NCBI GenBank assembly: GCA_023053545.1
Contig: JAKZAN010000005.1
Coordinates: forward strand, 10,168,001 to 10,232,000
Reading direction: 5' to 3'
DNA: 64,000 nucleotides
DNA from: Lepidurus packardi
Lineage: Eukaryota > Arthropoda > Branchiopoda > Notostraca > Triopsidae
The notes below the pieces were generated by a model, which was not told where the DNA came from, ran no database searches, and was given only the letters and a program-made list of their open reading frames with translations. Every line of letters begins with the position of its first letter. Positions within the stretch are counted from its first letter, which is position 1. Made by a program: the position numbers and the translations under genes. This document shows positions 1 through 12,435 of this stretch, piece by piece.

Positions 1-738
1 GATCATTGGGACAATGAAAAAGAACGATTGTTGCTTATTACTCCTAATGAGTTGGTAATCGTTAAGTACGACTTCATTGTTCTGAAGATGGACAGCCACT
101 TCCGACTCCCCTTATTGGCAATCAAGGAAGTATTAACTGGACCGTTAGTGTACCCTCCATTCTCCATCACTCCGTAAGCCTAATTGATCTGATCCTTGTT
201 TTTTCTCTATATATCTACTTAACACTAAGCCCCTCACCTCTTTCTAGTCGACTACAGCAAGTAGCTAGTCATGTCACGTCATTGTTCAGGAGCGATCCGC
301 TTCGACCGGATCATCGTGGTAAAAGCGCGATACGACTGCGTTGGGGATTACCTGGGTATCATCAACCTTCTTTGCCCGAGTTGTGGAACCCTTGGAGTCA
401 ACATATTCCTTGGTTGACCCTCCTCTCTCACCCGTTGCTGACATGCAGCGGTAAATGAAAGAAAACATTAAGCGTTGCTCTAGCATTTTAAACCTTCTCA
501 CCTTGGTTTGACCTACTTAGGAGAAAATCGAACGTTTTTCGACGTGGGACACTTTGGAGATCGCGTCCAAGAGATGTTGCGCGCGTCCATGGCTAACACT
601 GACGAGAACCCTACCATATCTGCAGTAATATATCGGCAAGATCCTGTCGTTCAAGAAAGTTATGTCGGCTTGCCCTCTTTGTTTCACAACACCTCGCAAT
701 TAGGCTTCTTCAAGGTCCGAGGTAAAGTGAGTTTCTAA
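1..738 (+). CDS. TPRG1L: TPRG1-like (hSac2-domain) protein, 3' part
   Basis: Partial gene cut by the window start; exons 1-173, 248-450 and 521-738 join in phase with GT-AG borders, ending in TAA. The visible C-terminal part (197 codons) begins HWDNEKERLLLI and continues with NELVIVKYDF. Mid-protein it has WNPWS, and it ends with ESYVGLPSLF followed by LGFFKVRGK. This order matches the TPRG1/TPRG1L (Mover) family, a hSac2-type domain linked in vertebrates to presynaptic vesicles and p63-regulated expression. Function in this animal is inferred from family only. It converges on the first sugar transporter. The loop between residues 80 and 110 of the visible part is less conserved than the ends. 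Confidence 0.8.
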
Positions 739-1145
739 TTAACACAGTAGCAAGGGCACACCCCGTTGTCCCATCTTCGACTCTTTTTTTTCCGAGTACA
801 TGTTGAAATTTAAGTCGCTGTGTGCCAATATAGTTATTTGCACTTGCCAAAGCTTCTCTTAATTGACCCACAAGTCGAAAAGAAAGTTTATATTTGTAAA
901 TTAATAGATATTACAGCCAGCGATCCGTACTCATGACACGTACACAGCAAAGGGAATGCCTTCTTCGATATTGCACACAAGAACGGTTACCGCAAGAAAA
1001 TGCAATAGGTATGCCTTCCTTTTCGGTTAATTTACTAGAACCTAACAACTGGCTGGGACACCTAAAACGTGACCACCATAAAAACATCGATATTTTTACT
1101 TTTACCAATGATAAAATCTAGTTGTCTTAACGAGTACTAGGAATA
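739..1145. other. Convergent intergenic spacer
   Basis: AT-rich spacer between two converging genes, presumably holding both 3' UTRs. I see no convincing coding exon, RNA gene or repeat in it. Confidence 0.5.
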
Positions 1146-3924
1146 CTACATAGGTGTCGCGACTGGTACCTCGTCTTCATCCCACTCTTCGTCTTCGGAA
1201 TCGTCGTGATAGATAGGGATTTGGCTAGGGTGAGACACAGAGAAGGTTGCAGCTGCGGCGGTGGTTGCAACTGTAGCCGCTAAAGTAATACTGTTTCGTC
1301 TCGAATTGGTCTTCTTGCCAGCATCTTCTATGTGTTGGATATCTGGTGCGTTATTGTTCATTTTATTCTTGGCGGTGAACATGCGCTCAATTTCTTCTAA
1401 GGTTTTACCCTTGGTCTCGGGTAAGAAGAAAAAGACGAAGAAAAGTGAAACGACGCAGCAGGCGGCGAAGAACCAGAAGGACCCGTGTTGTCCCATGCCT
1501 TTGTTCATTTCCGGGAAGGTTCGGACGACGATAAAGGTGCAAATGAGATTAAAGCAAGAGGAGATGGAACCCAAGAGATTGCGAAAGCGAGTCGGGAATA
1601 GTTCTCCCATAATCAGGAAGGGAACGTTGGAGTAGCCGGCTGAGTAGGCTATTACAAACACGATTAAAGACGTCAAGGGTAGCCAGCCAAGAGTGGCTTC
1701 AGCTTCACCGGTAGCCCAGACTGATTTGAGGTAAAAGAAGATGCCCATTGAGGTCAAGGAAATTGCCATTCCAGTACCAGAGACGAAGAGCAGCAGCCGG
1801 CGGCCAAAACGATCTACCAAGAAGGCGGCTGTGGCCGTGCAAACCACCTGGACAATACCCACAATGATGGTAGCAATTTTACGATCGATAGTACTGCCGG
1901 CCGATTGGAAAATAGACACAGTGTAATAAATGACTGCGTTGATTCCAGAGAATTGCTGGAAGAACATTAAACCCATGGACACCATCAATGGTTTCCACAC
2001 AGAGCCTTTGATCAGATCCTTTGGTTTAATATTGTCTTGCTTGGTTGATTTCTCGACATTTTGCTTGATCCTTTCGAACTCTAAATCCACATTAGTATGT
2101 CTAGAAACAAAAGGAATAGAAAGGTTATTGAACAAATCAACTTAAAACTGAAGGGAAATGTGCTTTACTGTCCACGCAGGCGCTGGAGGGATTGTTTGGC
2201 TTCCTCGATGCGGCCTTTGGAGATGAGCCAACTGGGCGTCTCGGGCATGAAAAACATGGAAATGCTAAGAATGCAAGGAAATGCGCTGAGAATGTAGGCG
2301 AGCTCATCCCATTTCGTGAACGCACCAATAACATACGCAACCAAAACACCCAGAGCCAAAAAGGTTGCTGTTACCGACCCCAAGGTCCCTCTAACCCTGG
2401 GTGACGAGCATTCGCTCACCTTCAACGATAATTCGTAAGAATTACAAATTGAGAAGCGATCTTTTTAACTGCAAAGCATACATAAATCTGAGCAGCAGGG
2501 GTAGTAGCGCCGTTCATAGTACCGCTCAAGATACGTCCCGCGTACAGGGAAACGGCGTTTGTGGAGGAGCCGAGGACTATGAAACCCACAAAGAAAGGGA
2601 TGCCGATGAGGATTAGGGTTCTGCGACGTCCCAATATCTGTAAAGGAATTCCGCACAGCAAGCTTCCGAAAATTGCACACAGCGGTGGCAATGACGCTAG
2701 ACAATAAATACATTACCGACGTAAAGTTATGTTTTTTTTAAAGTTTGCTTTATTAAAACTAAATTTACCGATCCATGCTAAGTCTTGTTCACTAAGTGGA
2801 ATATCTTTGGATTCTTTGAGTGAGGGTACCCCTGGTGATGACCATCCGCGGACAGCACCGGTGGAGAAGAATCCCATAGATGCGCATACTGCTATTAATA
2901 GCTACACAATAAAGGAACATCGTAAGCTAGCTAATTCGTGGAAACTTGTGACAAGCTTTTCTGTAATTGACCTTTTATATTTGGCAAATCCAAGTTATAA
3001 AAGGAGACCGCCCATATAATGCTATACAAGTAACCGGTAAGCCAAGCAAAATAATTAGCATTAATATTTACCCTATCCAAATAGTAGGAATTAGATGTCA
3101 ACAAAGTCTATGATTGAATCTGTTCCTGATTAATCAATATTCTTCCGAAGTTATTAGACATAATCAACCGTTCTGAGCTTTTCTAGAACCTCGTCGTACT
3201 CCGATTGTAATTAAATCTTTAAATATAGATTCACCTGGGGGAAAACCTTGCCAGGATTACGAAAAAGAGGCGGCAACTTGCTAGGACTGCCTGGGGTCTT
3301 CTTCATGACGTTAAATACCGAAGGTTGCACAAACAGGATATATTCGTTTCGACTTAAGATGCAATCAATATTTTAGGGGCGGAAACACAAAATTAAAATT
3401 CAGAGCAAGTTAAACACTTCACAACCTCTTGTGTTTGTTACGTTATGTGGACTGAGTTAACCCACAAAGAGGGCAGTAGCATACGCGACAAGCGGTCTCT
3501 ATTAGGACGCGAACCCGTAGTAGTGAAAGGATTTCTGCCTTTTTCTGGATTTTGGTTTTGTTTTCAATTGTTCCAAGTTGTACAGTACGTTATACTACAC
3601 GTTATATAGAAGCCTCGAAAGACCACAACATAGGCATGGTACATCTAAAGACTTGGAAGAAGAAATAATCGATGCAGAGGCAATCTCCTCCAAGGGCTGT
3701 CGCAAGGATCCAATGCAACCGAATCGGCAGCACGGTAAATCAATACGTGCAACGCCAGACTCGAAGGCACAGGAACAGCTTGGTTGTTAGAGAACCGTGA
3801 AACTTCGTGTCATCACCATAAAGAAAACGAGAATAAAAACACGAAAGCAATTGGCTTGTCTTACCTGCGGTAATACTTTTTTCGGGTTCTTAAAGATGAG
3901 TTTAAGTAAACTGTTTTTGGTCAT
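1146..3924 (-). CDS. Tret1-like: Facilitated trehalose transporter Tret1-like, copy A
   Basis: Five coding exons: 3924-3865, 2901-2769, 2696-2482, 2419-2169 and 2100-1146, giving 537 aa in frame. It is a 12-helix major facilitator of the sugar-porter family, expected in the plasma membrane moving trehalose or another sugar down its gradient. Visible motifs in order are LGRRRT after helix 2, PETPSWLI before the central loop (Thr where the sister copies have Ser), the helix-7 motif FQQFSGINAVIYYT, RFGRRLLL, and PETKGKTLEEIE after helix 12. The tail carries an RRNS site, an Ala-rich run and an acidic end (DDSEDEEWDEDE) not seen in the other copies. Intron 1 is 963 bp, the longest in the array. 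The start was chosen because the short first exon ends in the family pattern K-x-L-P-Q before the donor. Trehalose as substrate is inference. Confidence 0.88.
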
Positions 3925-5295
3925 TTCGAAACACTGGTGTTACGCTCAAACGTATTGATCCGAAGTCGGTCTGCTTTCTGCCGCAGACGAAAATCAAGTG
4001 GAGTGGGATAGAATACGAGACCTTAATATACCCTTGGGTTACTACGCAGACTGAAAACTGGAGTGGAGTAGTAATAACATTCTTTAGCCAAATCCCAGCA
4101 CGGCGAACCTGTTACCAAAGGGTAAGAGCTTATGTGACGCAACCCATACCGGAGAAAATAAGTCCCAACCGGATATGGTTATAGGTTCAAAATTAGAAGT
4201 GAAAACAGGCAGCACAACTTTCATTCACTCAGAATAACTTCTGTTATTTTTAGACAAAACAGTTGTTGACTATCTGTTTTAAAATCACTTACTTAGAGAT
4301 TTAAACTACATAGCGTTAAACTACATAATGTCCATCATTCCTTCCAACATATGTTCATCTTGCCAACTTCGCTCGTTTGACAGATTTCAGCGTGACAACA
4401 AAATAACTTTCAGGCGAGAAGTACACGTAAGTAAACGTATTAGATATAGTTCTCGGCGTAATATTATATCCTGTGACAACATATTTAATTAGAAAATTGA
4501 CGCAATACGCACGCGCCATCATATTAAATGCACATGGCAAATTCGTTATCTGAATACAAAATACTTGGACGGGAAGGAGCTTTTCAATTCAGCGAGTTAA
4601 GCTGTTGCATTGGGAATGAGGTGGGTCTTTAGACATGTGATTTGCCTTGGCCTTTTTTAATACGACGCTCTCGGACGAGTCAGTCATATGAGATTTAATA
4701 CTGTCCGTGCCATACTTGTGGACTTATAATATGTAGAATTTTGTATGGACAAACAAACCACGCAAACTTAAACGTTTGTGAGAGCATCTGAAAGCCATCT
4801 AGTGGGAATGAAGTTGTTTATAAAGTCGTTCATAAAGTTGTTTTTCAAGTCGTTCATATTCCTCCATATGTTTCGTATGTTGTAATATGAACGCGTATTG
4901 TTTACGCGCTTAGAAATAGCGCGTACCATAACTTGATAACCATAATTGAGAAGCACAATTTGCTTTAAGAGAACGGTAAATGTCTAAGATATGCTAGTGA
5001 ACTGTAAGATTGTGTTTTTTAGTACATTTCCATTATGGACACATTAGCTCATGTTGCTTTATGTGACTGTTGCTTTCGTGTTGTCCCACGATCATAGTAA
5101 CTTATAAATGTAGCGAATTCGTATTGGTAGGGGCGTTCAGGCTCGAGCTTTTGACCGGGTCAGTTCGTCCGTCCTCCATTGTAAATAGATCGCACTTCGC
5201 CCAAATTCGAAGTCCTATTAGAACTCTTCTGTTTCTTCTCGTCTAGAAAACCACAGTCTTACCTTTTGCCAATCCGAATCTTAACATCTGTAGGA
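3925..5295. other. Spacer upstream of copy A
   Basis: Non-coding AT-rich DNA containing the presumed promoter of copy A. Short ORFs occur but lack splice partners or recognisable motifs. The last 8 bases (CTGTAGGA, 5288-5295) are the left direct repeat of the adjacent transposon. Confidence 0.4.
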
Positions 5296-6085
5296 CAGTG
5301 TTCTGGATCTTTTAAAAAAAAAAGATTAGATCAAATCAGATCGGATCAGATGAATCGGCCATTTTTTACCTGATCGGCGTTGACTGTAAATTGTCAGGGA
5401 TCTGATGGATTTTTTCGGGAAATTTACCGGTTCAAAATCAGGCCAATCTAGTGGCAATTTTCCTATTCTGTTTCTAACACCGATGCGCTTCGGCAAACGT
5501 AGTTTCAGCGTGGTTTCGTCTCCCGGACGTTACCCTCGTGTAAATGATGACGAACCAAAAAGTACGTCCAGCTCTATGATTAAACCTCTCGACAAGATCT
5601 TCATTATCAGTCGAATGTCTATATACCCATAGACTGAAACCTTTTTAACAGAGCTTAGAACTTCGCGATTCTTTGTATAACGGTTTATTTTTATGTTTCG
5701 TAAATTTTGATTACTGAAATAGGGATTCCTAAAATATCGGTGGCTATACGTATATGAAGCTATTGGAAGAGTAACTTTCCTGGTTTGGCCGTAACTTATT
5801 ATTACTGGTACTTTGTTACTGTCTATTCTAAGTAATAAATACGTTTTTCGTTCTCAATTCACGTTTATTAAGCATAATAGTACTTAAGTTTATTTCTACT
5901 ATTGTTTTAGATCAAATGATCGGAACTTTGTTATGATCTTTGATCTTTTCTGATCGATTGAATCTTTTTGGATCGGATCTAAATTTTCTGAAGTTTTGAA
6001 GCATTTGATCTGATCGGGTTGACAGAAGTTGACCGTGATCGGAAATGATCTCAGATCAGACAAAAAACACGGATCCAGAACACTG
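5296..6085. mobile_element. hAT-like non-autonomous DNA transposon, 790 bp
   Basis: The left end CAGTGTTCTGGATC (5296-5309) is matched as an inverted repeat at the right end (6072-6085). The flanks are near-identical 8-mers: CTGTAGGA before and CTGTAAAA after. A CAGTG-type terminus plus an 8-bp duplication is the hAT signature. Both subterminal regions, about 5300-5410 and 5900-6070, are packed with GATC / GATCGGATC words in loose arrays, as expected for transposase-binding subterminal repeats. There is no transposase frame, so it is a non-autonomous copy. The two mismatches in the target duplication suggest it is not very recent. Confidence 0.75.
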
Positions 6086-6093
6086 CTGTAAAA

Positions 6094-6517
6094 ACATTTT
6101 TTCACAAAAAGCGTAACTTCCAGTCGCCTTCTTGGCTCTGGGTGTTTTGGTTGGATATGTTTTTTTTTTCATTTTTTATTTAATTGGTTGCATATGTTAT
6201 TAGTGCGTTTATGGTTTATAATTTTACGTTTAGTCGCTCGATAAATTCATAATTAACTAAATATTTGCTTTTATGAAAAATTTCGAAAGACATTTACAAT
6301 TTCAGCTCTCACAATATAGGTTTTATCAGCACAAACATTGCTAGTCATTGATTCCATGTTCGTGGTATATTGTCCGAATAGGATATATAGTTTATGGAAG
6401 AGGAAAAAACGACAACAAACTGAGCGATGTAGCAGCCGGAACTATTTGGTTTTCACAGAAGTCGACGCTTCCTGTCACGTCATCTATAACTATCGAAAAC
6501 CGAAAAAGCACAGCTGT
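6094..6517. other. Spacer 3' of copy B
   Basis: AT-rich DNA between the hAT-like element and the stop codon of copy B; presumably 3' UTR and terminator. No further feature recognised. Confidence 0.4.
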
Positions 6518-8327
6518 TTACACTGGGGGGGTATTTTGCCTTGACACAGATACAGCTGTGGCGGCCGCCGCCACAGAAGCTACTAAGGTTATGCTTCCAC
6601 GTCTAGGCGAGGTCAGTTCTAGCTGAATAGAATTTCTACGACTCTCATTTAGTCGACGCGATTTGGCAAATTCCTTAATCTTCGCTAATTCAGGATTAAA
6701 GAATTCTTCGATCTCTTCCAAAGTTTTGCCTTTGGTCTCAGGTAAAAAGAAATAAACAAAAACTACTGCCACGACTGACCAGCACCCGTAGAACCAGAAG
6801 GTCCCGTACAGTTGTAATCCGGTAACCAAATCAGGGAAGGTTCGTACAATGATAAAGGTGCATAGGATGAAAAACGAGGAAGAGACAGGGCTCAAAATGT
6901 GGCGAAAGCGAATGGGAAACAGTTCACCCATAATGAGAAAGGGAACGCTTGCGAATCCCGACGAGAATCCCAGAACGAATACCACTAATGAGGCCAAAGG
7001 AAGCCATCCCAGGGTTCCCTCCGCTCGTTTATCACCCCATTGTTCTTTCAAGTAGAAAAACGTTCCCATTGCGAAAAGAGAGAGACTCATAATGAATCCT
7101 GATACAAAGAGGAGGATTCGCCGTCCGCATATATCTACCATGTAAGACGCCACAACTAAGGCAGTAAATAAGACACCGGCAACAATAATAGCTGCCGTGT
7201 GTTTGTCGACGGTGCTGCCAGCCATGCCGAAGATCTTCACAGTGTAGAAAATCACCGCGTTGATTCCGGAGAATTGCTGGAAGAACATCAAAGCCATAGA
7301 GATGAACAACGGCTTCAAAACAGGTCCTCGAAAGTGGTCGCGGAGTTTGACGTCCACATTTAGAGTCATCGTCTTTTCCACGTTCTCACGAATGCGTTTG
7401 AACTCTTCATCTATATTAGTGCACCTGAAACATGGTCTTTAAATACAATGAAACTTTTTTTTATATATATTTTTGATCGTATACTTTCCACGGTAATATT
7501 GGAGTGCATCCTTGGCCTCAGCGTCTTTCTTTTGGGTCAAGAGCCAAACCGGTGATTCCGGCAAGCACGCCAGTAAGATGGCAAAGATTACGGGGAAAAT
7601 GATAAGTATGAGCGTCAATACGTTCCATGGCACAAACGCTCCTATTACGAAAGTGACCAGTGTACCCATAGAAAGGCTTAAAGCGCTTAAGGATCCGAGC
7701 ACTCCTCTGACCCTCGGTGACGAACATTCTGTGATCTTGAGACTCAATTAAAACACCGTTTGCCACGTTAGCGATCAACTCACGTAGACTTGAGCGGAAG
7801 GAGCCAACATACCTTCCATCAACCCTCCACAAACCCTTCCAGCATAAATCATGGCTTTGTTCTGAGCAAGACCAATTAATAAAAATCCCAAAATCCACGG
7901 AACTGTCATGGACACCATAGTCCACTTCCGACCAAATTTCTTCAAGGGCCACGGGACAAACCAGGCCCCAGCTATGCCACAAAGTTGTGGAGTCGAAGCT
8001 GAAATATGTACCGTTATAGAGTATTACTTAGTAATGTTTAATACAGAAATTACTAACCTATCCAGGGCTCGTCAATTGTTCTGTTTAAGCCCGGGACAGT
8101 CTCCGATTCAAATAAAGAGGCTAACGCAGGGGAGGACCATGCGCGGTTTGATCCCAGTATTAAGAACCCAATCGAAGCAATTAGCGCTCCAAAAACCTGC
8201 CAAAATAAAAGTAAAAAGAATGAAATTAACCAATGCAGGCGTGATAATCTGTCGGATATTTAATGTAATCTAGAAGAAACTAACACACTTGCGGCCGAAT
8301 TTTTTGACTATTCCTGAAGTACTTCAT
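6518..8327 (-). CDS. Tret1-like: Facilitated trehalose transporter Tret1-like, copy B
   Basis: Exons 8327-8289, 8196-8058, 7998-7784, 7735-7485 and 7424-6518 give 516 aa, with the same intron phases as copy A. Exon 1 encodes only a 13-residue cytosolic start ending IRPQ. Motifs: FGRKW in loop 2-3, PESPVWLL, FQQFSGINAVIFYT in helix 7, ICGRRILL (Cys where sisters have Phe, Tyr or Ser), and PETKGKTLEEIEEFF. The C-terminal tail has RRNS and RRGS and a shorter Ala-rich end than C-E. Exon 2 is 139 nt, as in C, D and E. The N-terminal exoloop has GSNRAWSSP where others have TVRGWTSP. Substrate specificity is not shown by the sequence. Confidence 0.88.
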
Positions 8328-10058
8328 TGTCGTGTAGATGTGGTGCGACTAACTTCTGGATCCGTATATGTACTACTAGCATGATCAGGACGCTGTAAAT
8401 TTGCTCAGTCGTCTCTGTATAACAAGCAAAGGTTGTGACACTCAAGCATAACAGACTCGTAAGCTATTGAAAACAGGTTATTCTGCTCACGTTTGAGAAG
8501 ATCATTGGAAATTTCACATACAATTGAAATTCCCCTTGATTCCTTTAAGGCGGAAAAGTAACTGGCAATTTTCCGAAAAAGAATCCCTTCCGTCCAATTA
8601 ACTGTGCGTAATTTAAAAATGTATATACAATGTTTTATTAATCGAAATCAAGCGAAAATTGTATCATTTTCCGATTTTAATTTATACGGTTTTAGTCCAA
8701 ATAGTCTTGAACAATTATGGTTGCCCAAGATTATTTAGAGTAAAACGGAGCTTTTCATATCTCGTAGTGTTACAGAATCGATGTCATAGTAAATTCATCA
8801 AAGGAACAATCCTACTTACCGTTATTTTGACGAGCCCAGCGTTGTTCTTGTTATGTCTATTGTACATAATTCACATATTGCATATATAAAAGTAGTGTAC
8901 AGCACAAGAAGAGTAATAACAAGACAACACATTGTCAAATTGGCCAGGACTATAGGTAGAAAGCAAAATTCCTTGAATAAGAGAATGTCTCGACTTTTTC
9001 TCTAAAAATTTTTCTCTCGCCAATTTTTCGAAAATTTGGTATCTCTGTCCTCCCTACGGGAGGTCGAGGTGCTAAATATTTTCACAGTTTGTTCCGGATA
9101 ATTAGTTATCCGGTAGGACCGACTTGAGATTTGACCTTTCAAACTGTGCGACCTCGGAGAGTTGATGCACTCCAGGCTTGTGACAATCAGACCTAGTACG
9201 TTTTTATACGTTTCTGACTTCCAACGTTGTATAAATAGAAAATGATCTCGACAATTCAATCTCGACCAAACCTCGACCAAACTCGAATTTAGCTGTTTTA
9301 CCTTTAATTCTGATTAAGTTTAACTAAAAGTTTGTGGTGATTATAAAGCGCCAGTGTGACGTTACGTCGTTTTTCGCGCCTCATCGATCCCAAGAAGGAA
9401 AGCGGTGAAGTCTCGGGATCTTCACCTGCCAGTCAGATTGCCGCTCCAGGTTCCCAAGTGTTGCCGCTCCTCAACCAGAACAACAAGCGGGTACTTCTTC
9501 TACGTCGTTAGACAATCCCAGTCTCAGGTTATCAAACACTAATGAAATGGTTAGTGAAAGTTATATTCTAGCATAGTGTCCGCAAGAGTTTCTTCTAAGT
9601 TTTTTTTCTATAACGATAGCAGCAATTTTTAAACCAATCTTTTAAGCTAGACTCGACGACAAAGCTTCCGCTATACTTAGGTCTCCCTGGACGCCCGATA
9701 TTTCAAACGTTTTTCCTCCCAGTGTCACGGCGACAAGAATATTAAGGTTTCAGATTAGTTGGCTACAGCGTTCTCCCTGTCTTTGATATTCCCCGTCTGA
9801 AGACGATGATTTTATGCAGATCTTACTTTTTTTTCACGCACAAACAGCCTATAGAGACTCCCACCAGGAAATTACTTCCGTGACGTATGTAAGCGGAAAC
9901 TTCAATATTATTAAAAGATTGTAATGCAACAGCTATAATTCGGACAAAATTGATAAACGCTTAGATGTTCCTACAGATCAATATAGTAGATATTCCGACT
10001 GAATTTTATTTAAAGGAAATACTCCCCAATATGTTTTTAGTCCTAAGTGGCCGAAGCT
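8328..10058. other. 1.7-kb intergenic region between copies B and C
   Basis: No gene recognised. Around 8980-9280 the DNA is rich in TCGAC/CTCGAC words and contains a perfect palindrome, GGATAATTAGTTATCC (about 9095-9110). This may be a degraded repeat, but I found no flanking duplication. A CG-rich patch lies around 9350-9500. The region should include the copy B promoter. Confidence 0.35.
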
Positions 10059-11857
10059 TCACGCGGGTGCAGCATTTCGTGCTGCCATTGCAGCTGCCGC
10101 GGCCGCCGCCGCCGTTGTGGTAACCAAGGTCAAGCTGCTTCGTCTGAGCGTAGACAGCTCCGGCTGAACCGAACTTCTGCGGCGATTTCTTTGCTGATTT
10201 AAGTTTCTAAATTCCTTCATTCTTGCTGCATCGGGATTAAAAATGTCTCCGATTTCTTCTAAAGTTTTGCCTTTGGTCTCAGGCAGACAGAAGTAAACAA
10301 AAATGACAGCCGCGATGCAACAGCACGCGTAAAACCAAAAGGCTCCGTACAGGTAGAGCCCAGCGGACAAACCAGGGAAGGATACCACAATAATAAAAGT
10401 GTTTAAGCACAAGAAAGAGGATGAGATAGGGCTTAGTATGTGACGGAAACGAACAGGGAACAGTTCACCCATAATAATAAAAGGAACACTACCGATCCCA
10501 GCGGCGAAGCCAACGATGAATACTACAAGGGATGTCAAAGGTAGCCACCCTAGATATTCCTCCGCTTGTGTGCCACCCCACAGTTCTTTCATATAGAAGA
10601 ATGTTCCCATTGCGAACAGGGGCAGGGCCATTGAAACACCGGAAACCAAGAGGAGGATTCGTCGTCCAAATACGTCTACCACATAAGCGGCTATGATTAT
10701 GCTAGCCAATAAAACTGCGCCAATAATCATGGTGGCCGAATGCTTGTCGACAGTGCTGCCCGCCGTTTGGAAGATCTTTACGGTGTAGAAAATGATGACG
10801 TTGAAACCGCAGAATTGCTGGAAAAACATCAAGGCCATCGAGATTGACAAAGGCTTCATTACGGGACCTTGGAAGATGTCGCGGATGCTGACATTGCTAT
10901 GGAGGGTAATGGAGTTTTCGACGTCATTGCGCATTCGCTTGAATTCCTCGTTCACGTCACAACACCTACAGTAAATACTTGAAACCTTAGTAGCGTAATA
11001 GCCTCGATTTGATACTTCCCACGGTAGTGTTGTAACGCCGCCTTCGCTTCCACGTCCTTCTTTTGTGTTAAGAGCCAAACCGGTGATTCCGGCATGCATG
11101 CTAATGAGGCAGCAAAGATTATTGGGAAGATAATCAGAACAAATGATAATATATTCCATGGCACGTACGCTCCGATCACAAAACTAATCAGCGTTCCCAC
11201 GCATAGGCCTATAGCGGTGGTGGAGCCCAGAACTCCTCGTACCCTCGGCGAGGAAATTTCCGTTATCTAATTTTTTAGTCTAAGTATAACTACATATCTG
11301 ACATCAGGATTCATGCTTACGTAAATTTGAGCTGACGGCATAATCATGCCTTCCATTAAACCTCCACACACCCGACCTGCATAAATCATAGCCCTATTTT
11401 GCGCAAACCCTATGAGCAAAAAGCCCAATATCCACGGGATTGACATAGCCACCATAGTCCACTTCCGACCGTATTTGTTCAATGGCCACACTACAAGCAG
11501 GGACCCAGCTATTGCACAAAGTTGTGGTGTTGACGCTAAGTGTGTGAGTAATATTAGGTACATTATATTGTAGTAATCATATTTCGGAATACCTATCCAA
11601 GGTTCATCGATTTCAGGATCTAAGCCAAGAAGAGTGCCCGATTCAAATAAGGAGGGTAATCCAGGAGATGTCCATCCTCTGACAGTTCCCATAATAAGGT
11701 ACCCCATTGAAGCACAAAGAGCGCCCAGTATCTACACTTAAATCCTTGTACTATTGGTTTGGCAGAAGTGCTTTCTGTTTAGCAATAATTCACGATTTTT
11801 AAGTATAATTAAAGTTACCTGTGGCCATATCTTATGTGGATTATTGAGCAACGTCAT
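10059..11857 (-). CDS. Tret1-like: Facilitated trehalose transporter Tret1-like, copy C
   Basis: Exons 11857-11819, 11731-11593, 11535-11321, 11266-11016 and 10965-10059 give 516 aa. Family motifs: YGRKW, PESPVWLL, helix-7 FQQFCGFNVIIFYT (Gly-Phe-Asn for the usual Gly-Ile-Asn), VFGRRILL and PETKGKTLEEIG. The last Glu of the usual LEEIE is Gly here. The tail shows RRRSS, RRSS and an eight-Ala run. It sits head-to-tail with copy D, separated by under 600 bp. The sugar-porter fold is certain from the sequence; the transported sugar is inferred from Tret1 homology. Confidence 0.88.
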
Positions 11858-12435
11858 TTTTGAGCGAAAGGACAGAACGTCTTTCTGCTGGATCACTTTT
11901 TAGAATGTGAAGAATAGCTGGTTTTTCAGTGTCTTATTAAGAGATTTTCTCATGATAAATCAAGTATGGACCTAGATTGAAGGCTTCTCACGTCACCATA
12001 ACTTTATTATTAAAAAGTCGACTTTCTTGTCTAATTCTTATTCTCACAGGAAACTATATTGATTGGCTTTAGTAAAAAAATGCAGTTAGCAAGCAACTCA
12101 CGTCGCAATCTGGGTTTTCCCAAATTGTTTAGAGGATTTCTGTCTCTAAATTGGCTATTGAAAAGATGACGTAAAAATAATAAAGTATTTTTAAACATGT
12201 AGATAATAACATCTTTTAATATGGAAACAAATTGTCTAGTTACGTTATTGTGGAATACGTCTGTACACTGTATTGATAACTACGCAGGGAAAATGCAACA
12301 TATTAAGGCATTAATTAATTATTATATTAAGGTACTAAGGCATTATTTGTAACATAACATTATTAGCTTTTTATACACAAAACCAGGCATTCTCGCTTAT
12401 GTAGTAGATATTTGATAGCAGTGCAGAAAAAGAGT
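11858..12435. other. Spacer between copies C and D
   Basis: Short AT-rich spacer carrying the copy C promoter side and the copy D 3' end. Nothing else recognised. Confidence 0.4.

Noticed and set aside
2401-2616. Plus-strand ORFs across the Tret1-like exons
   Set aside because: They run antisense to well-supported exons and carry no motif of their own.
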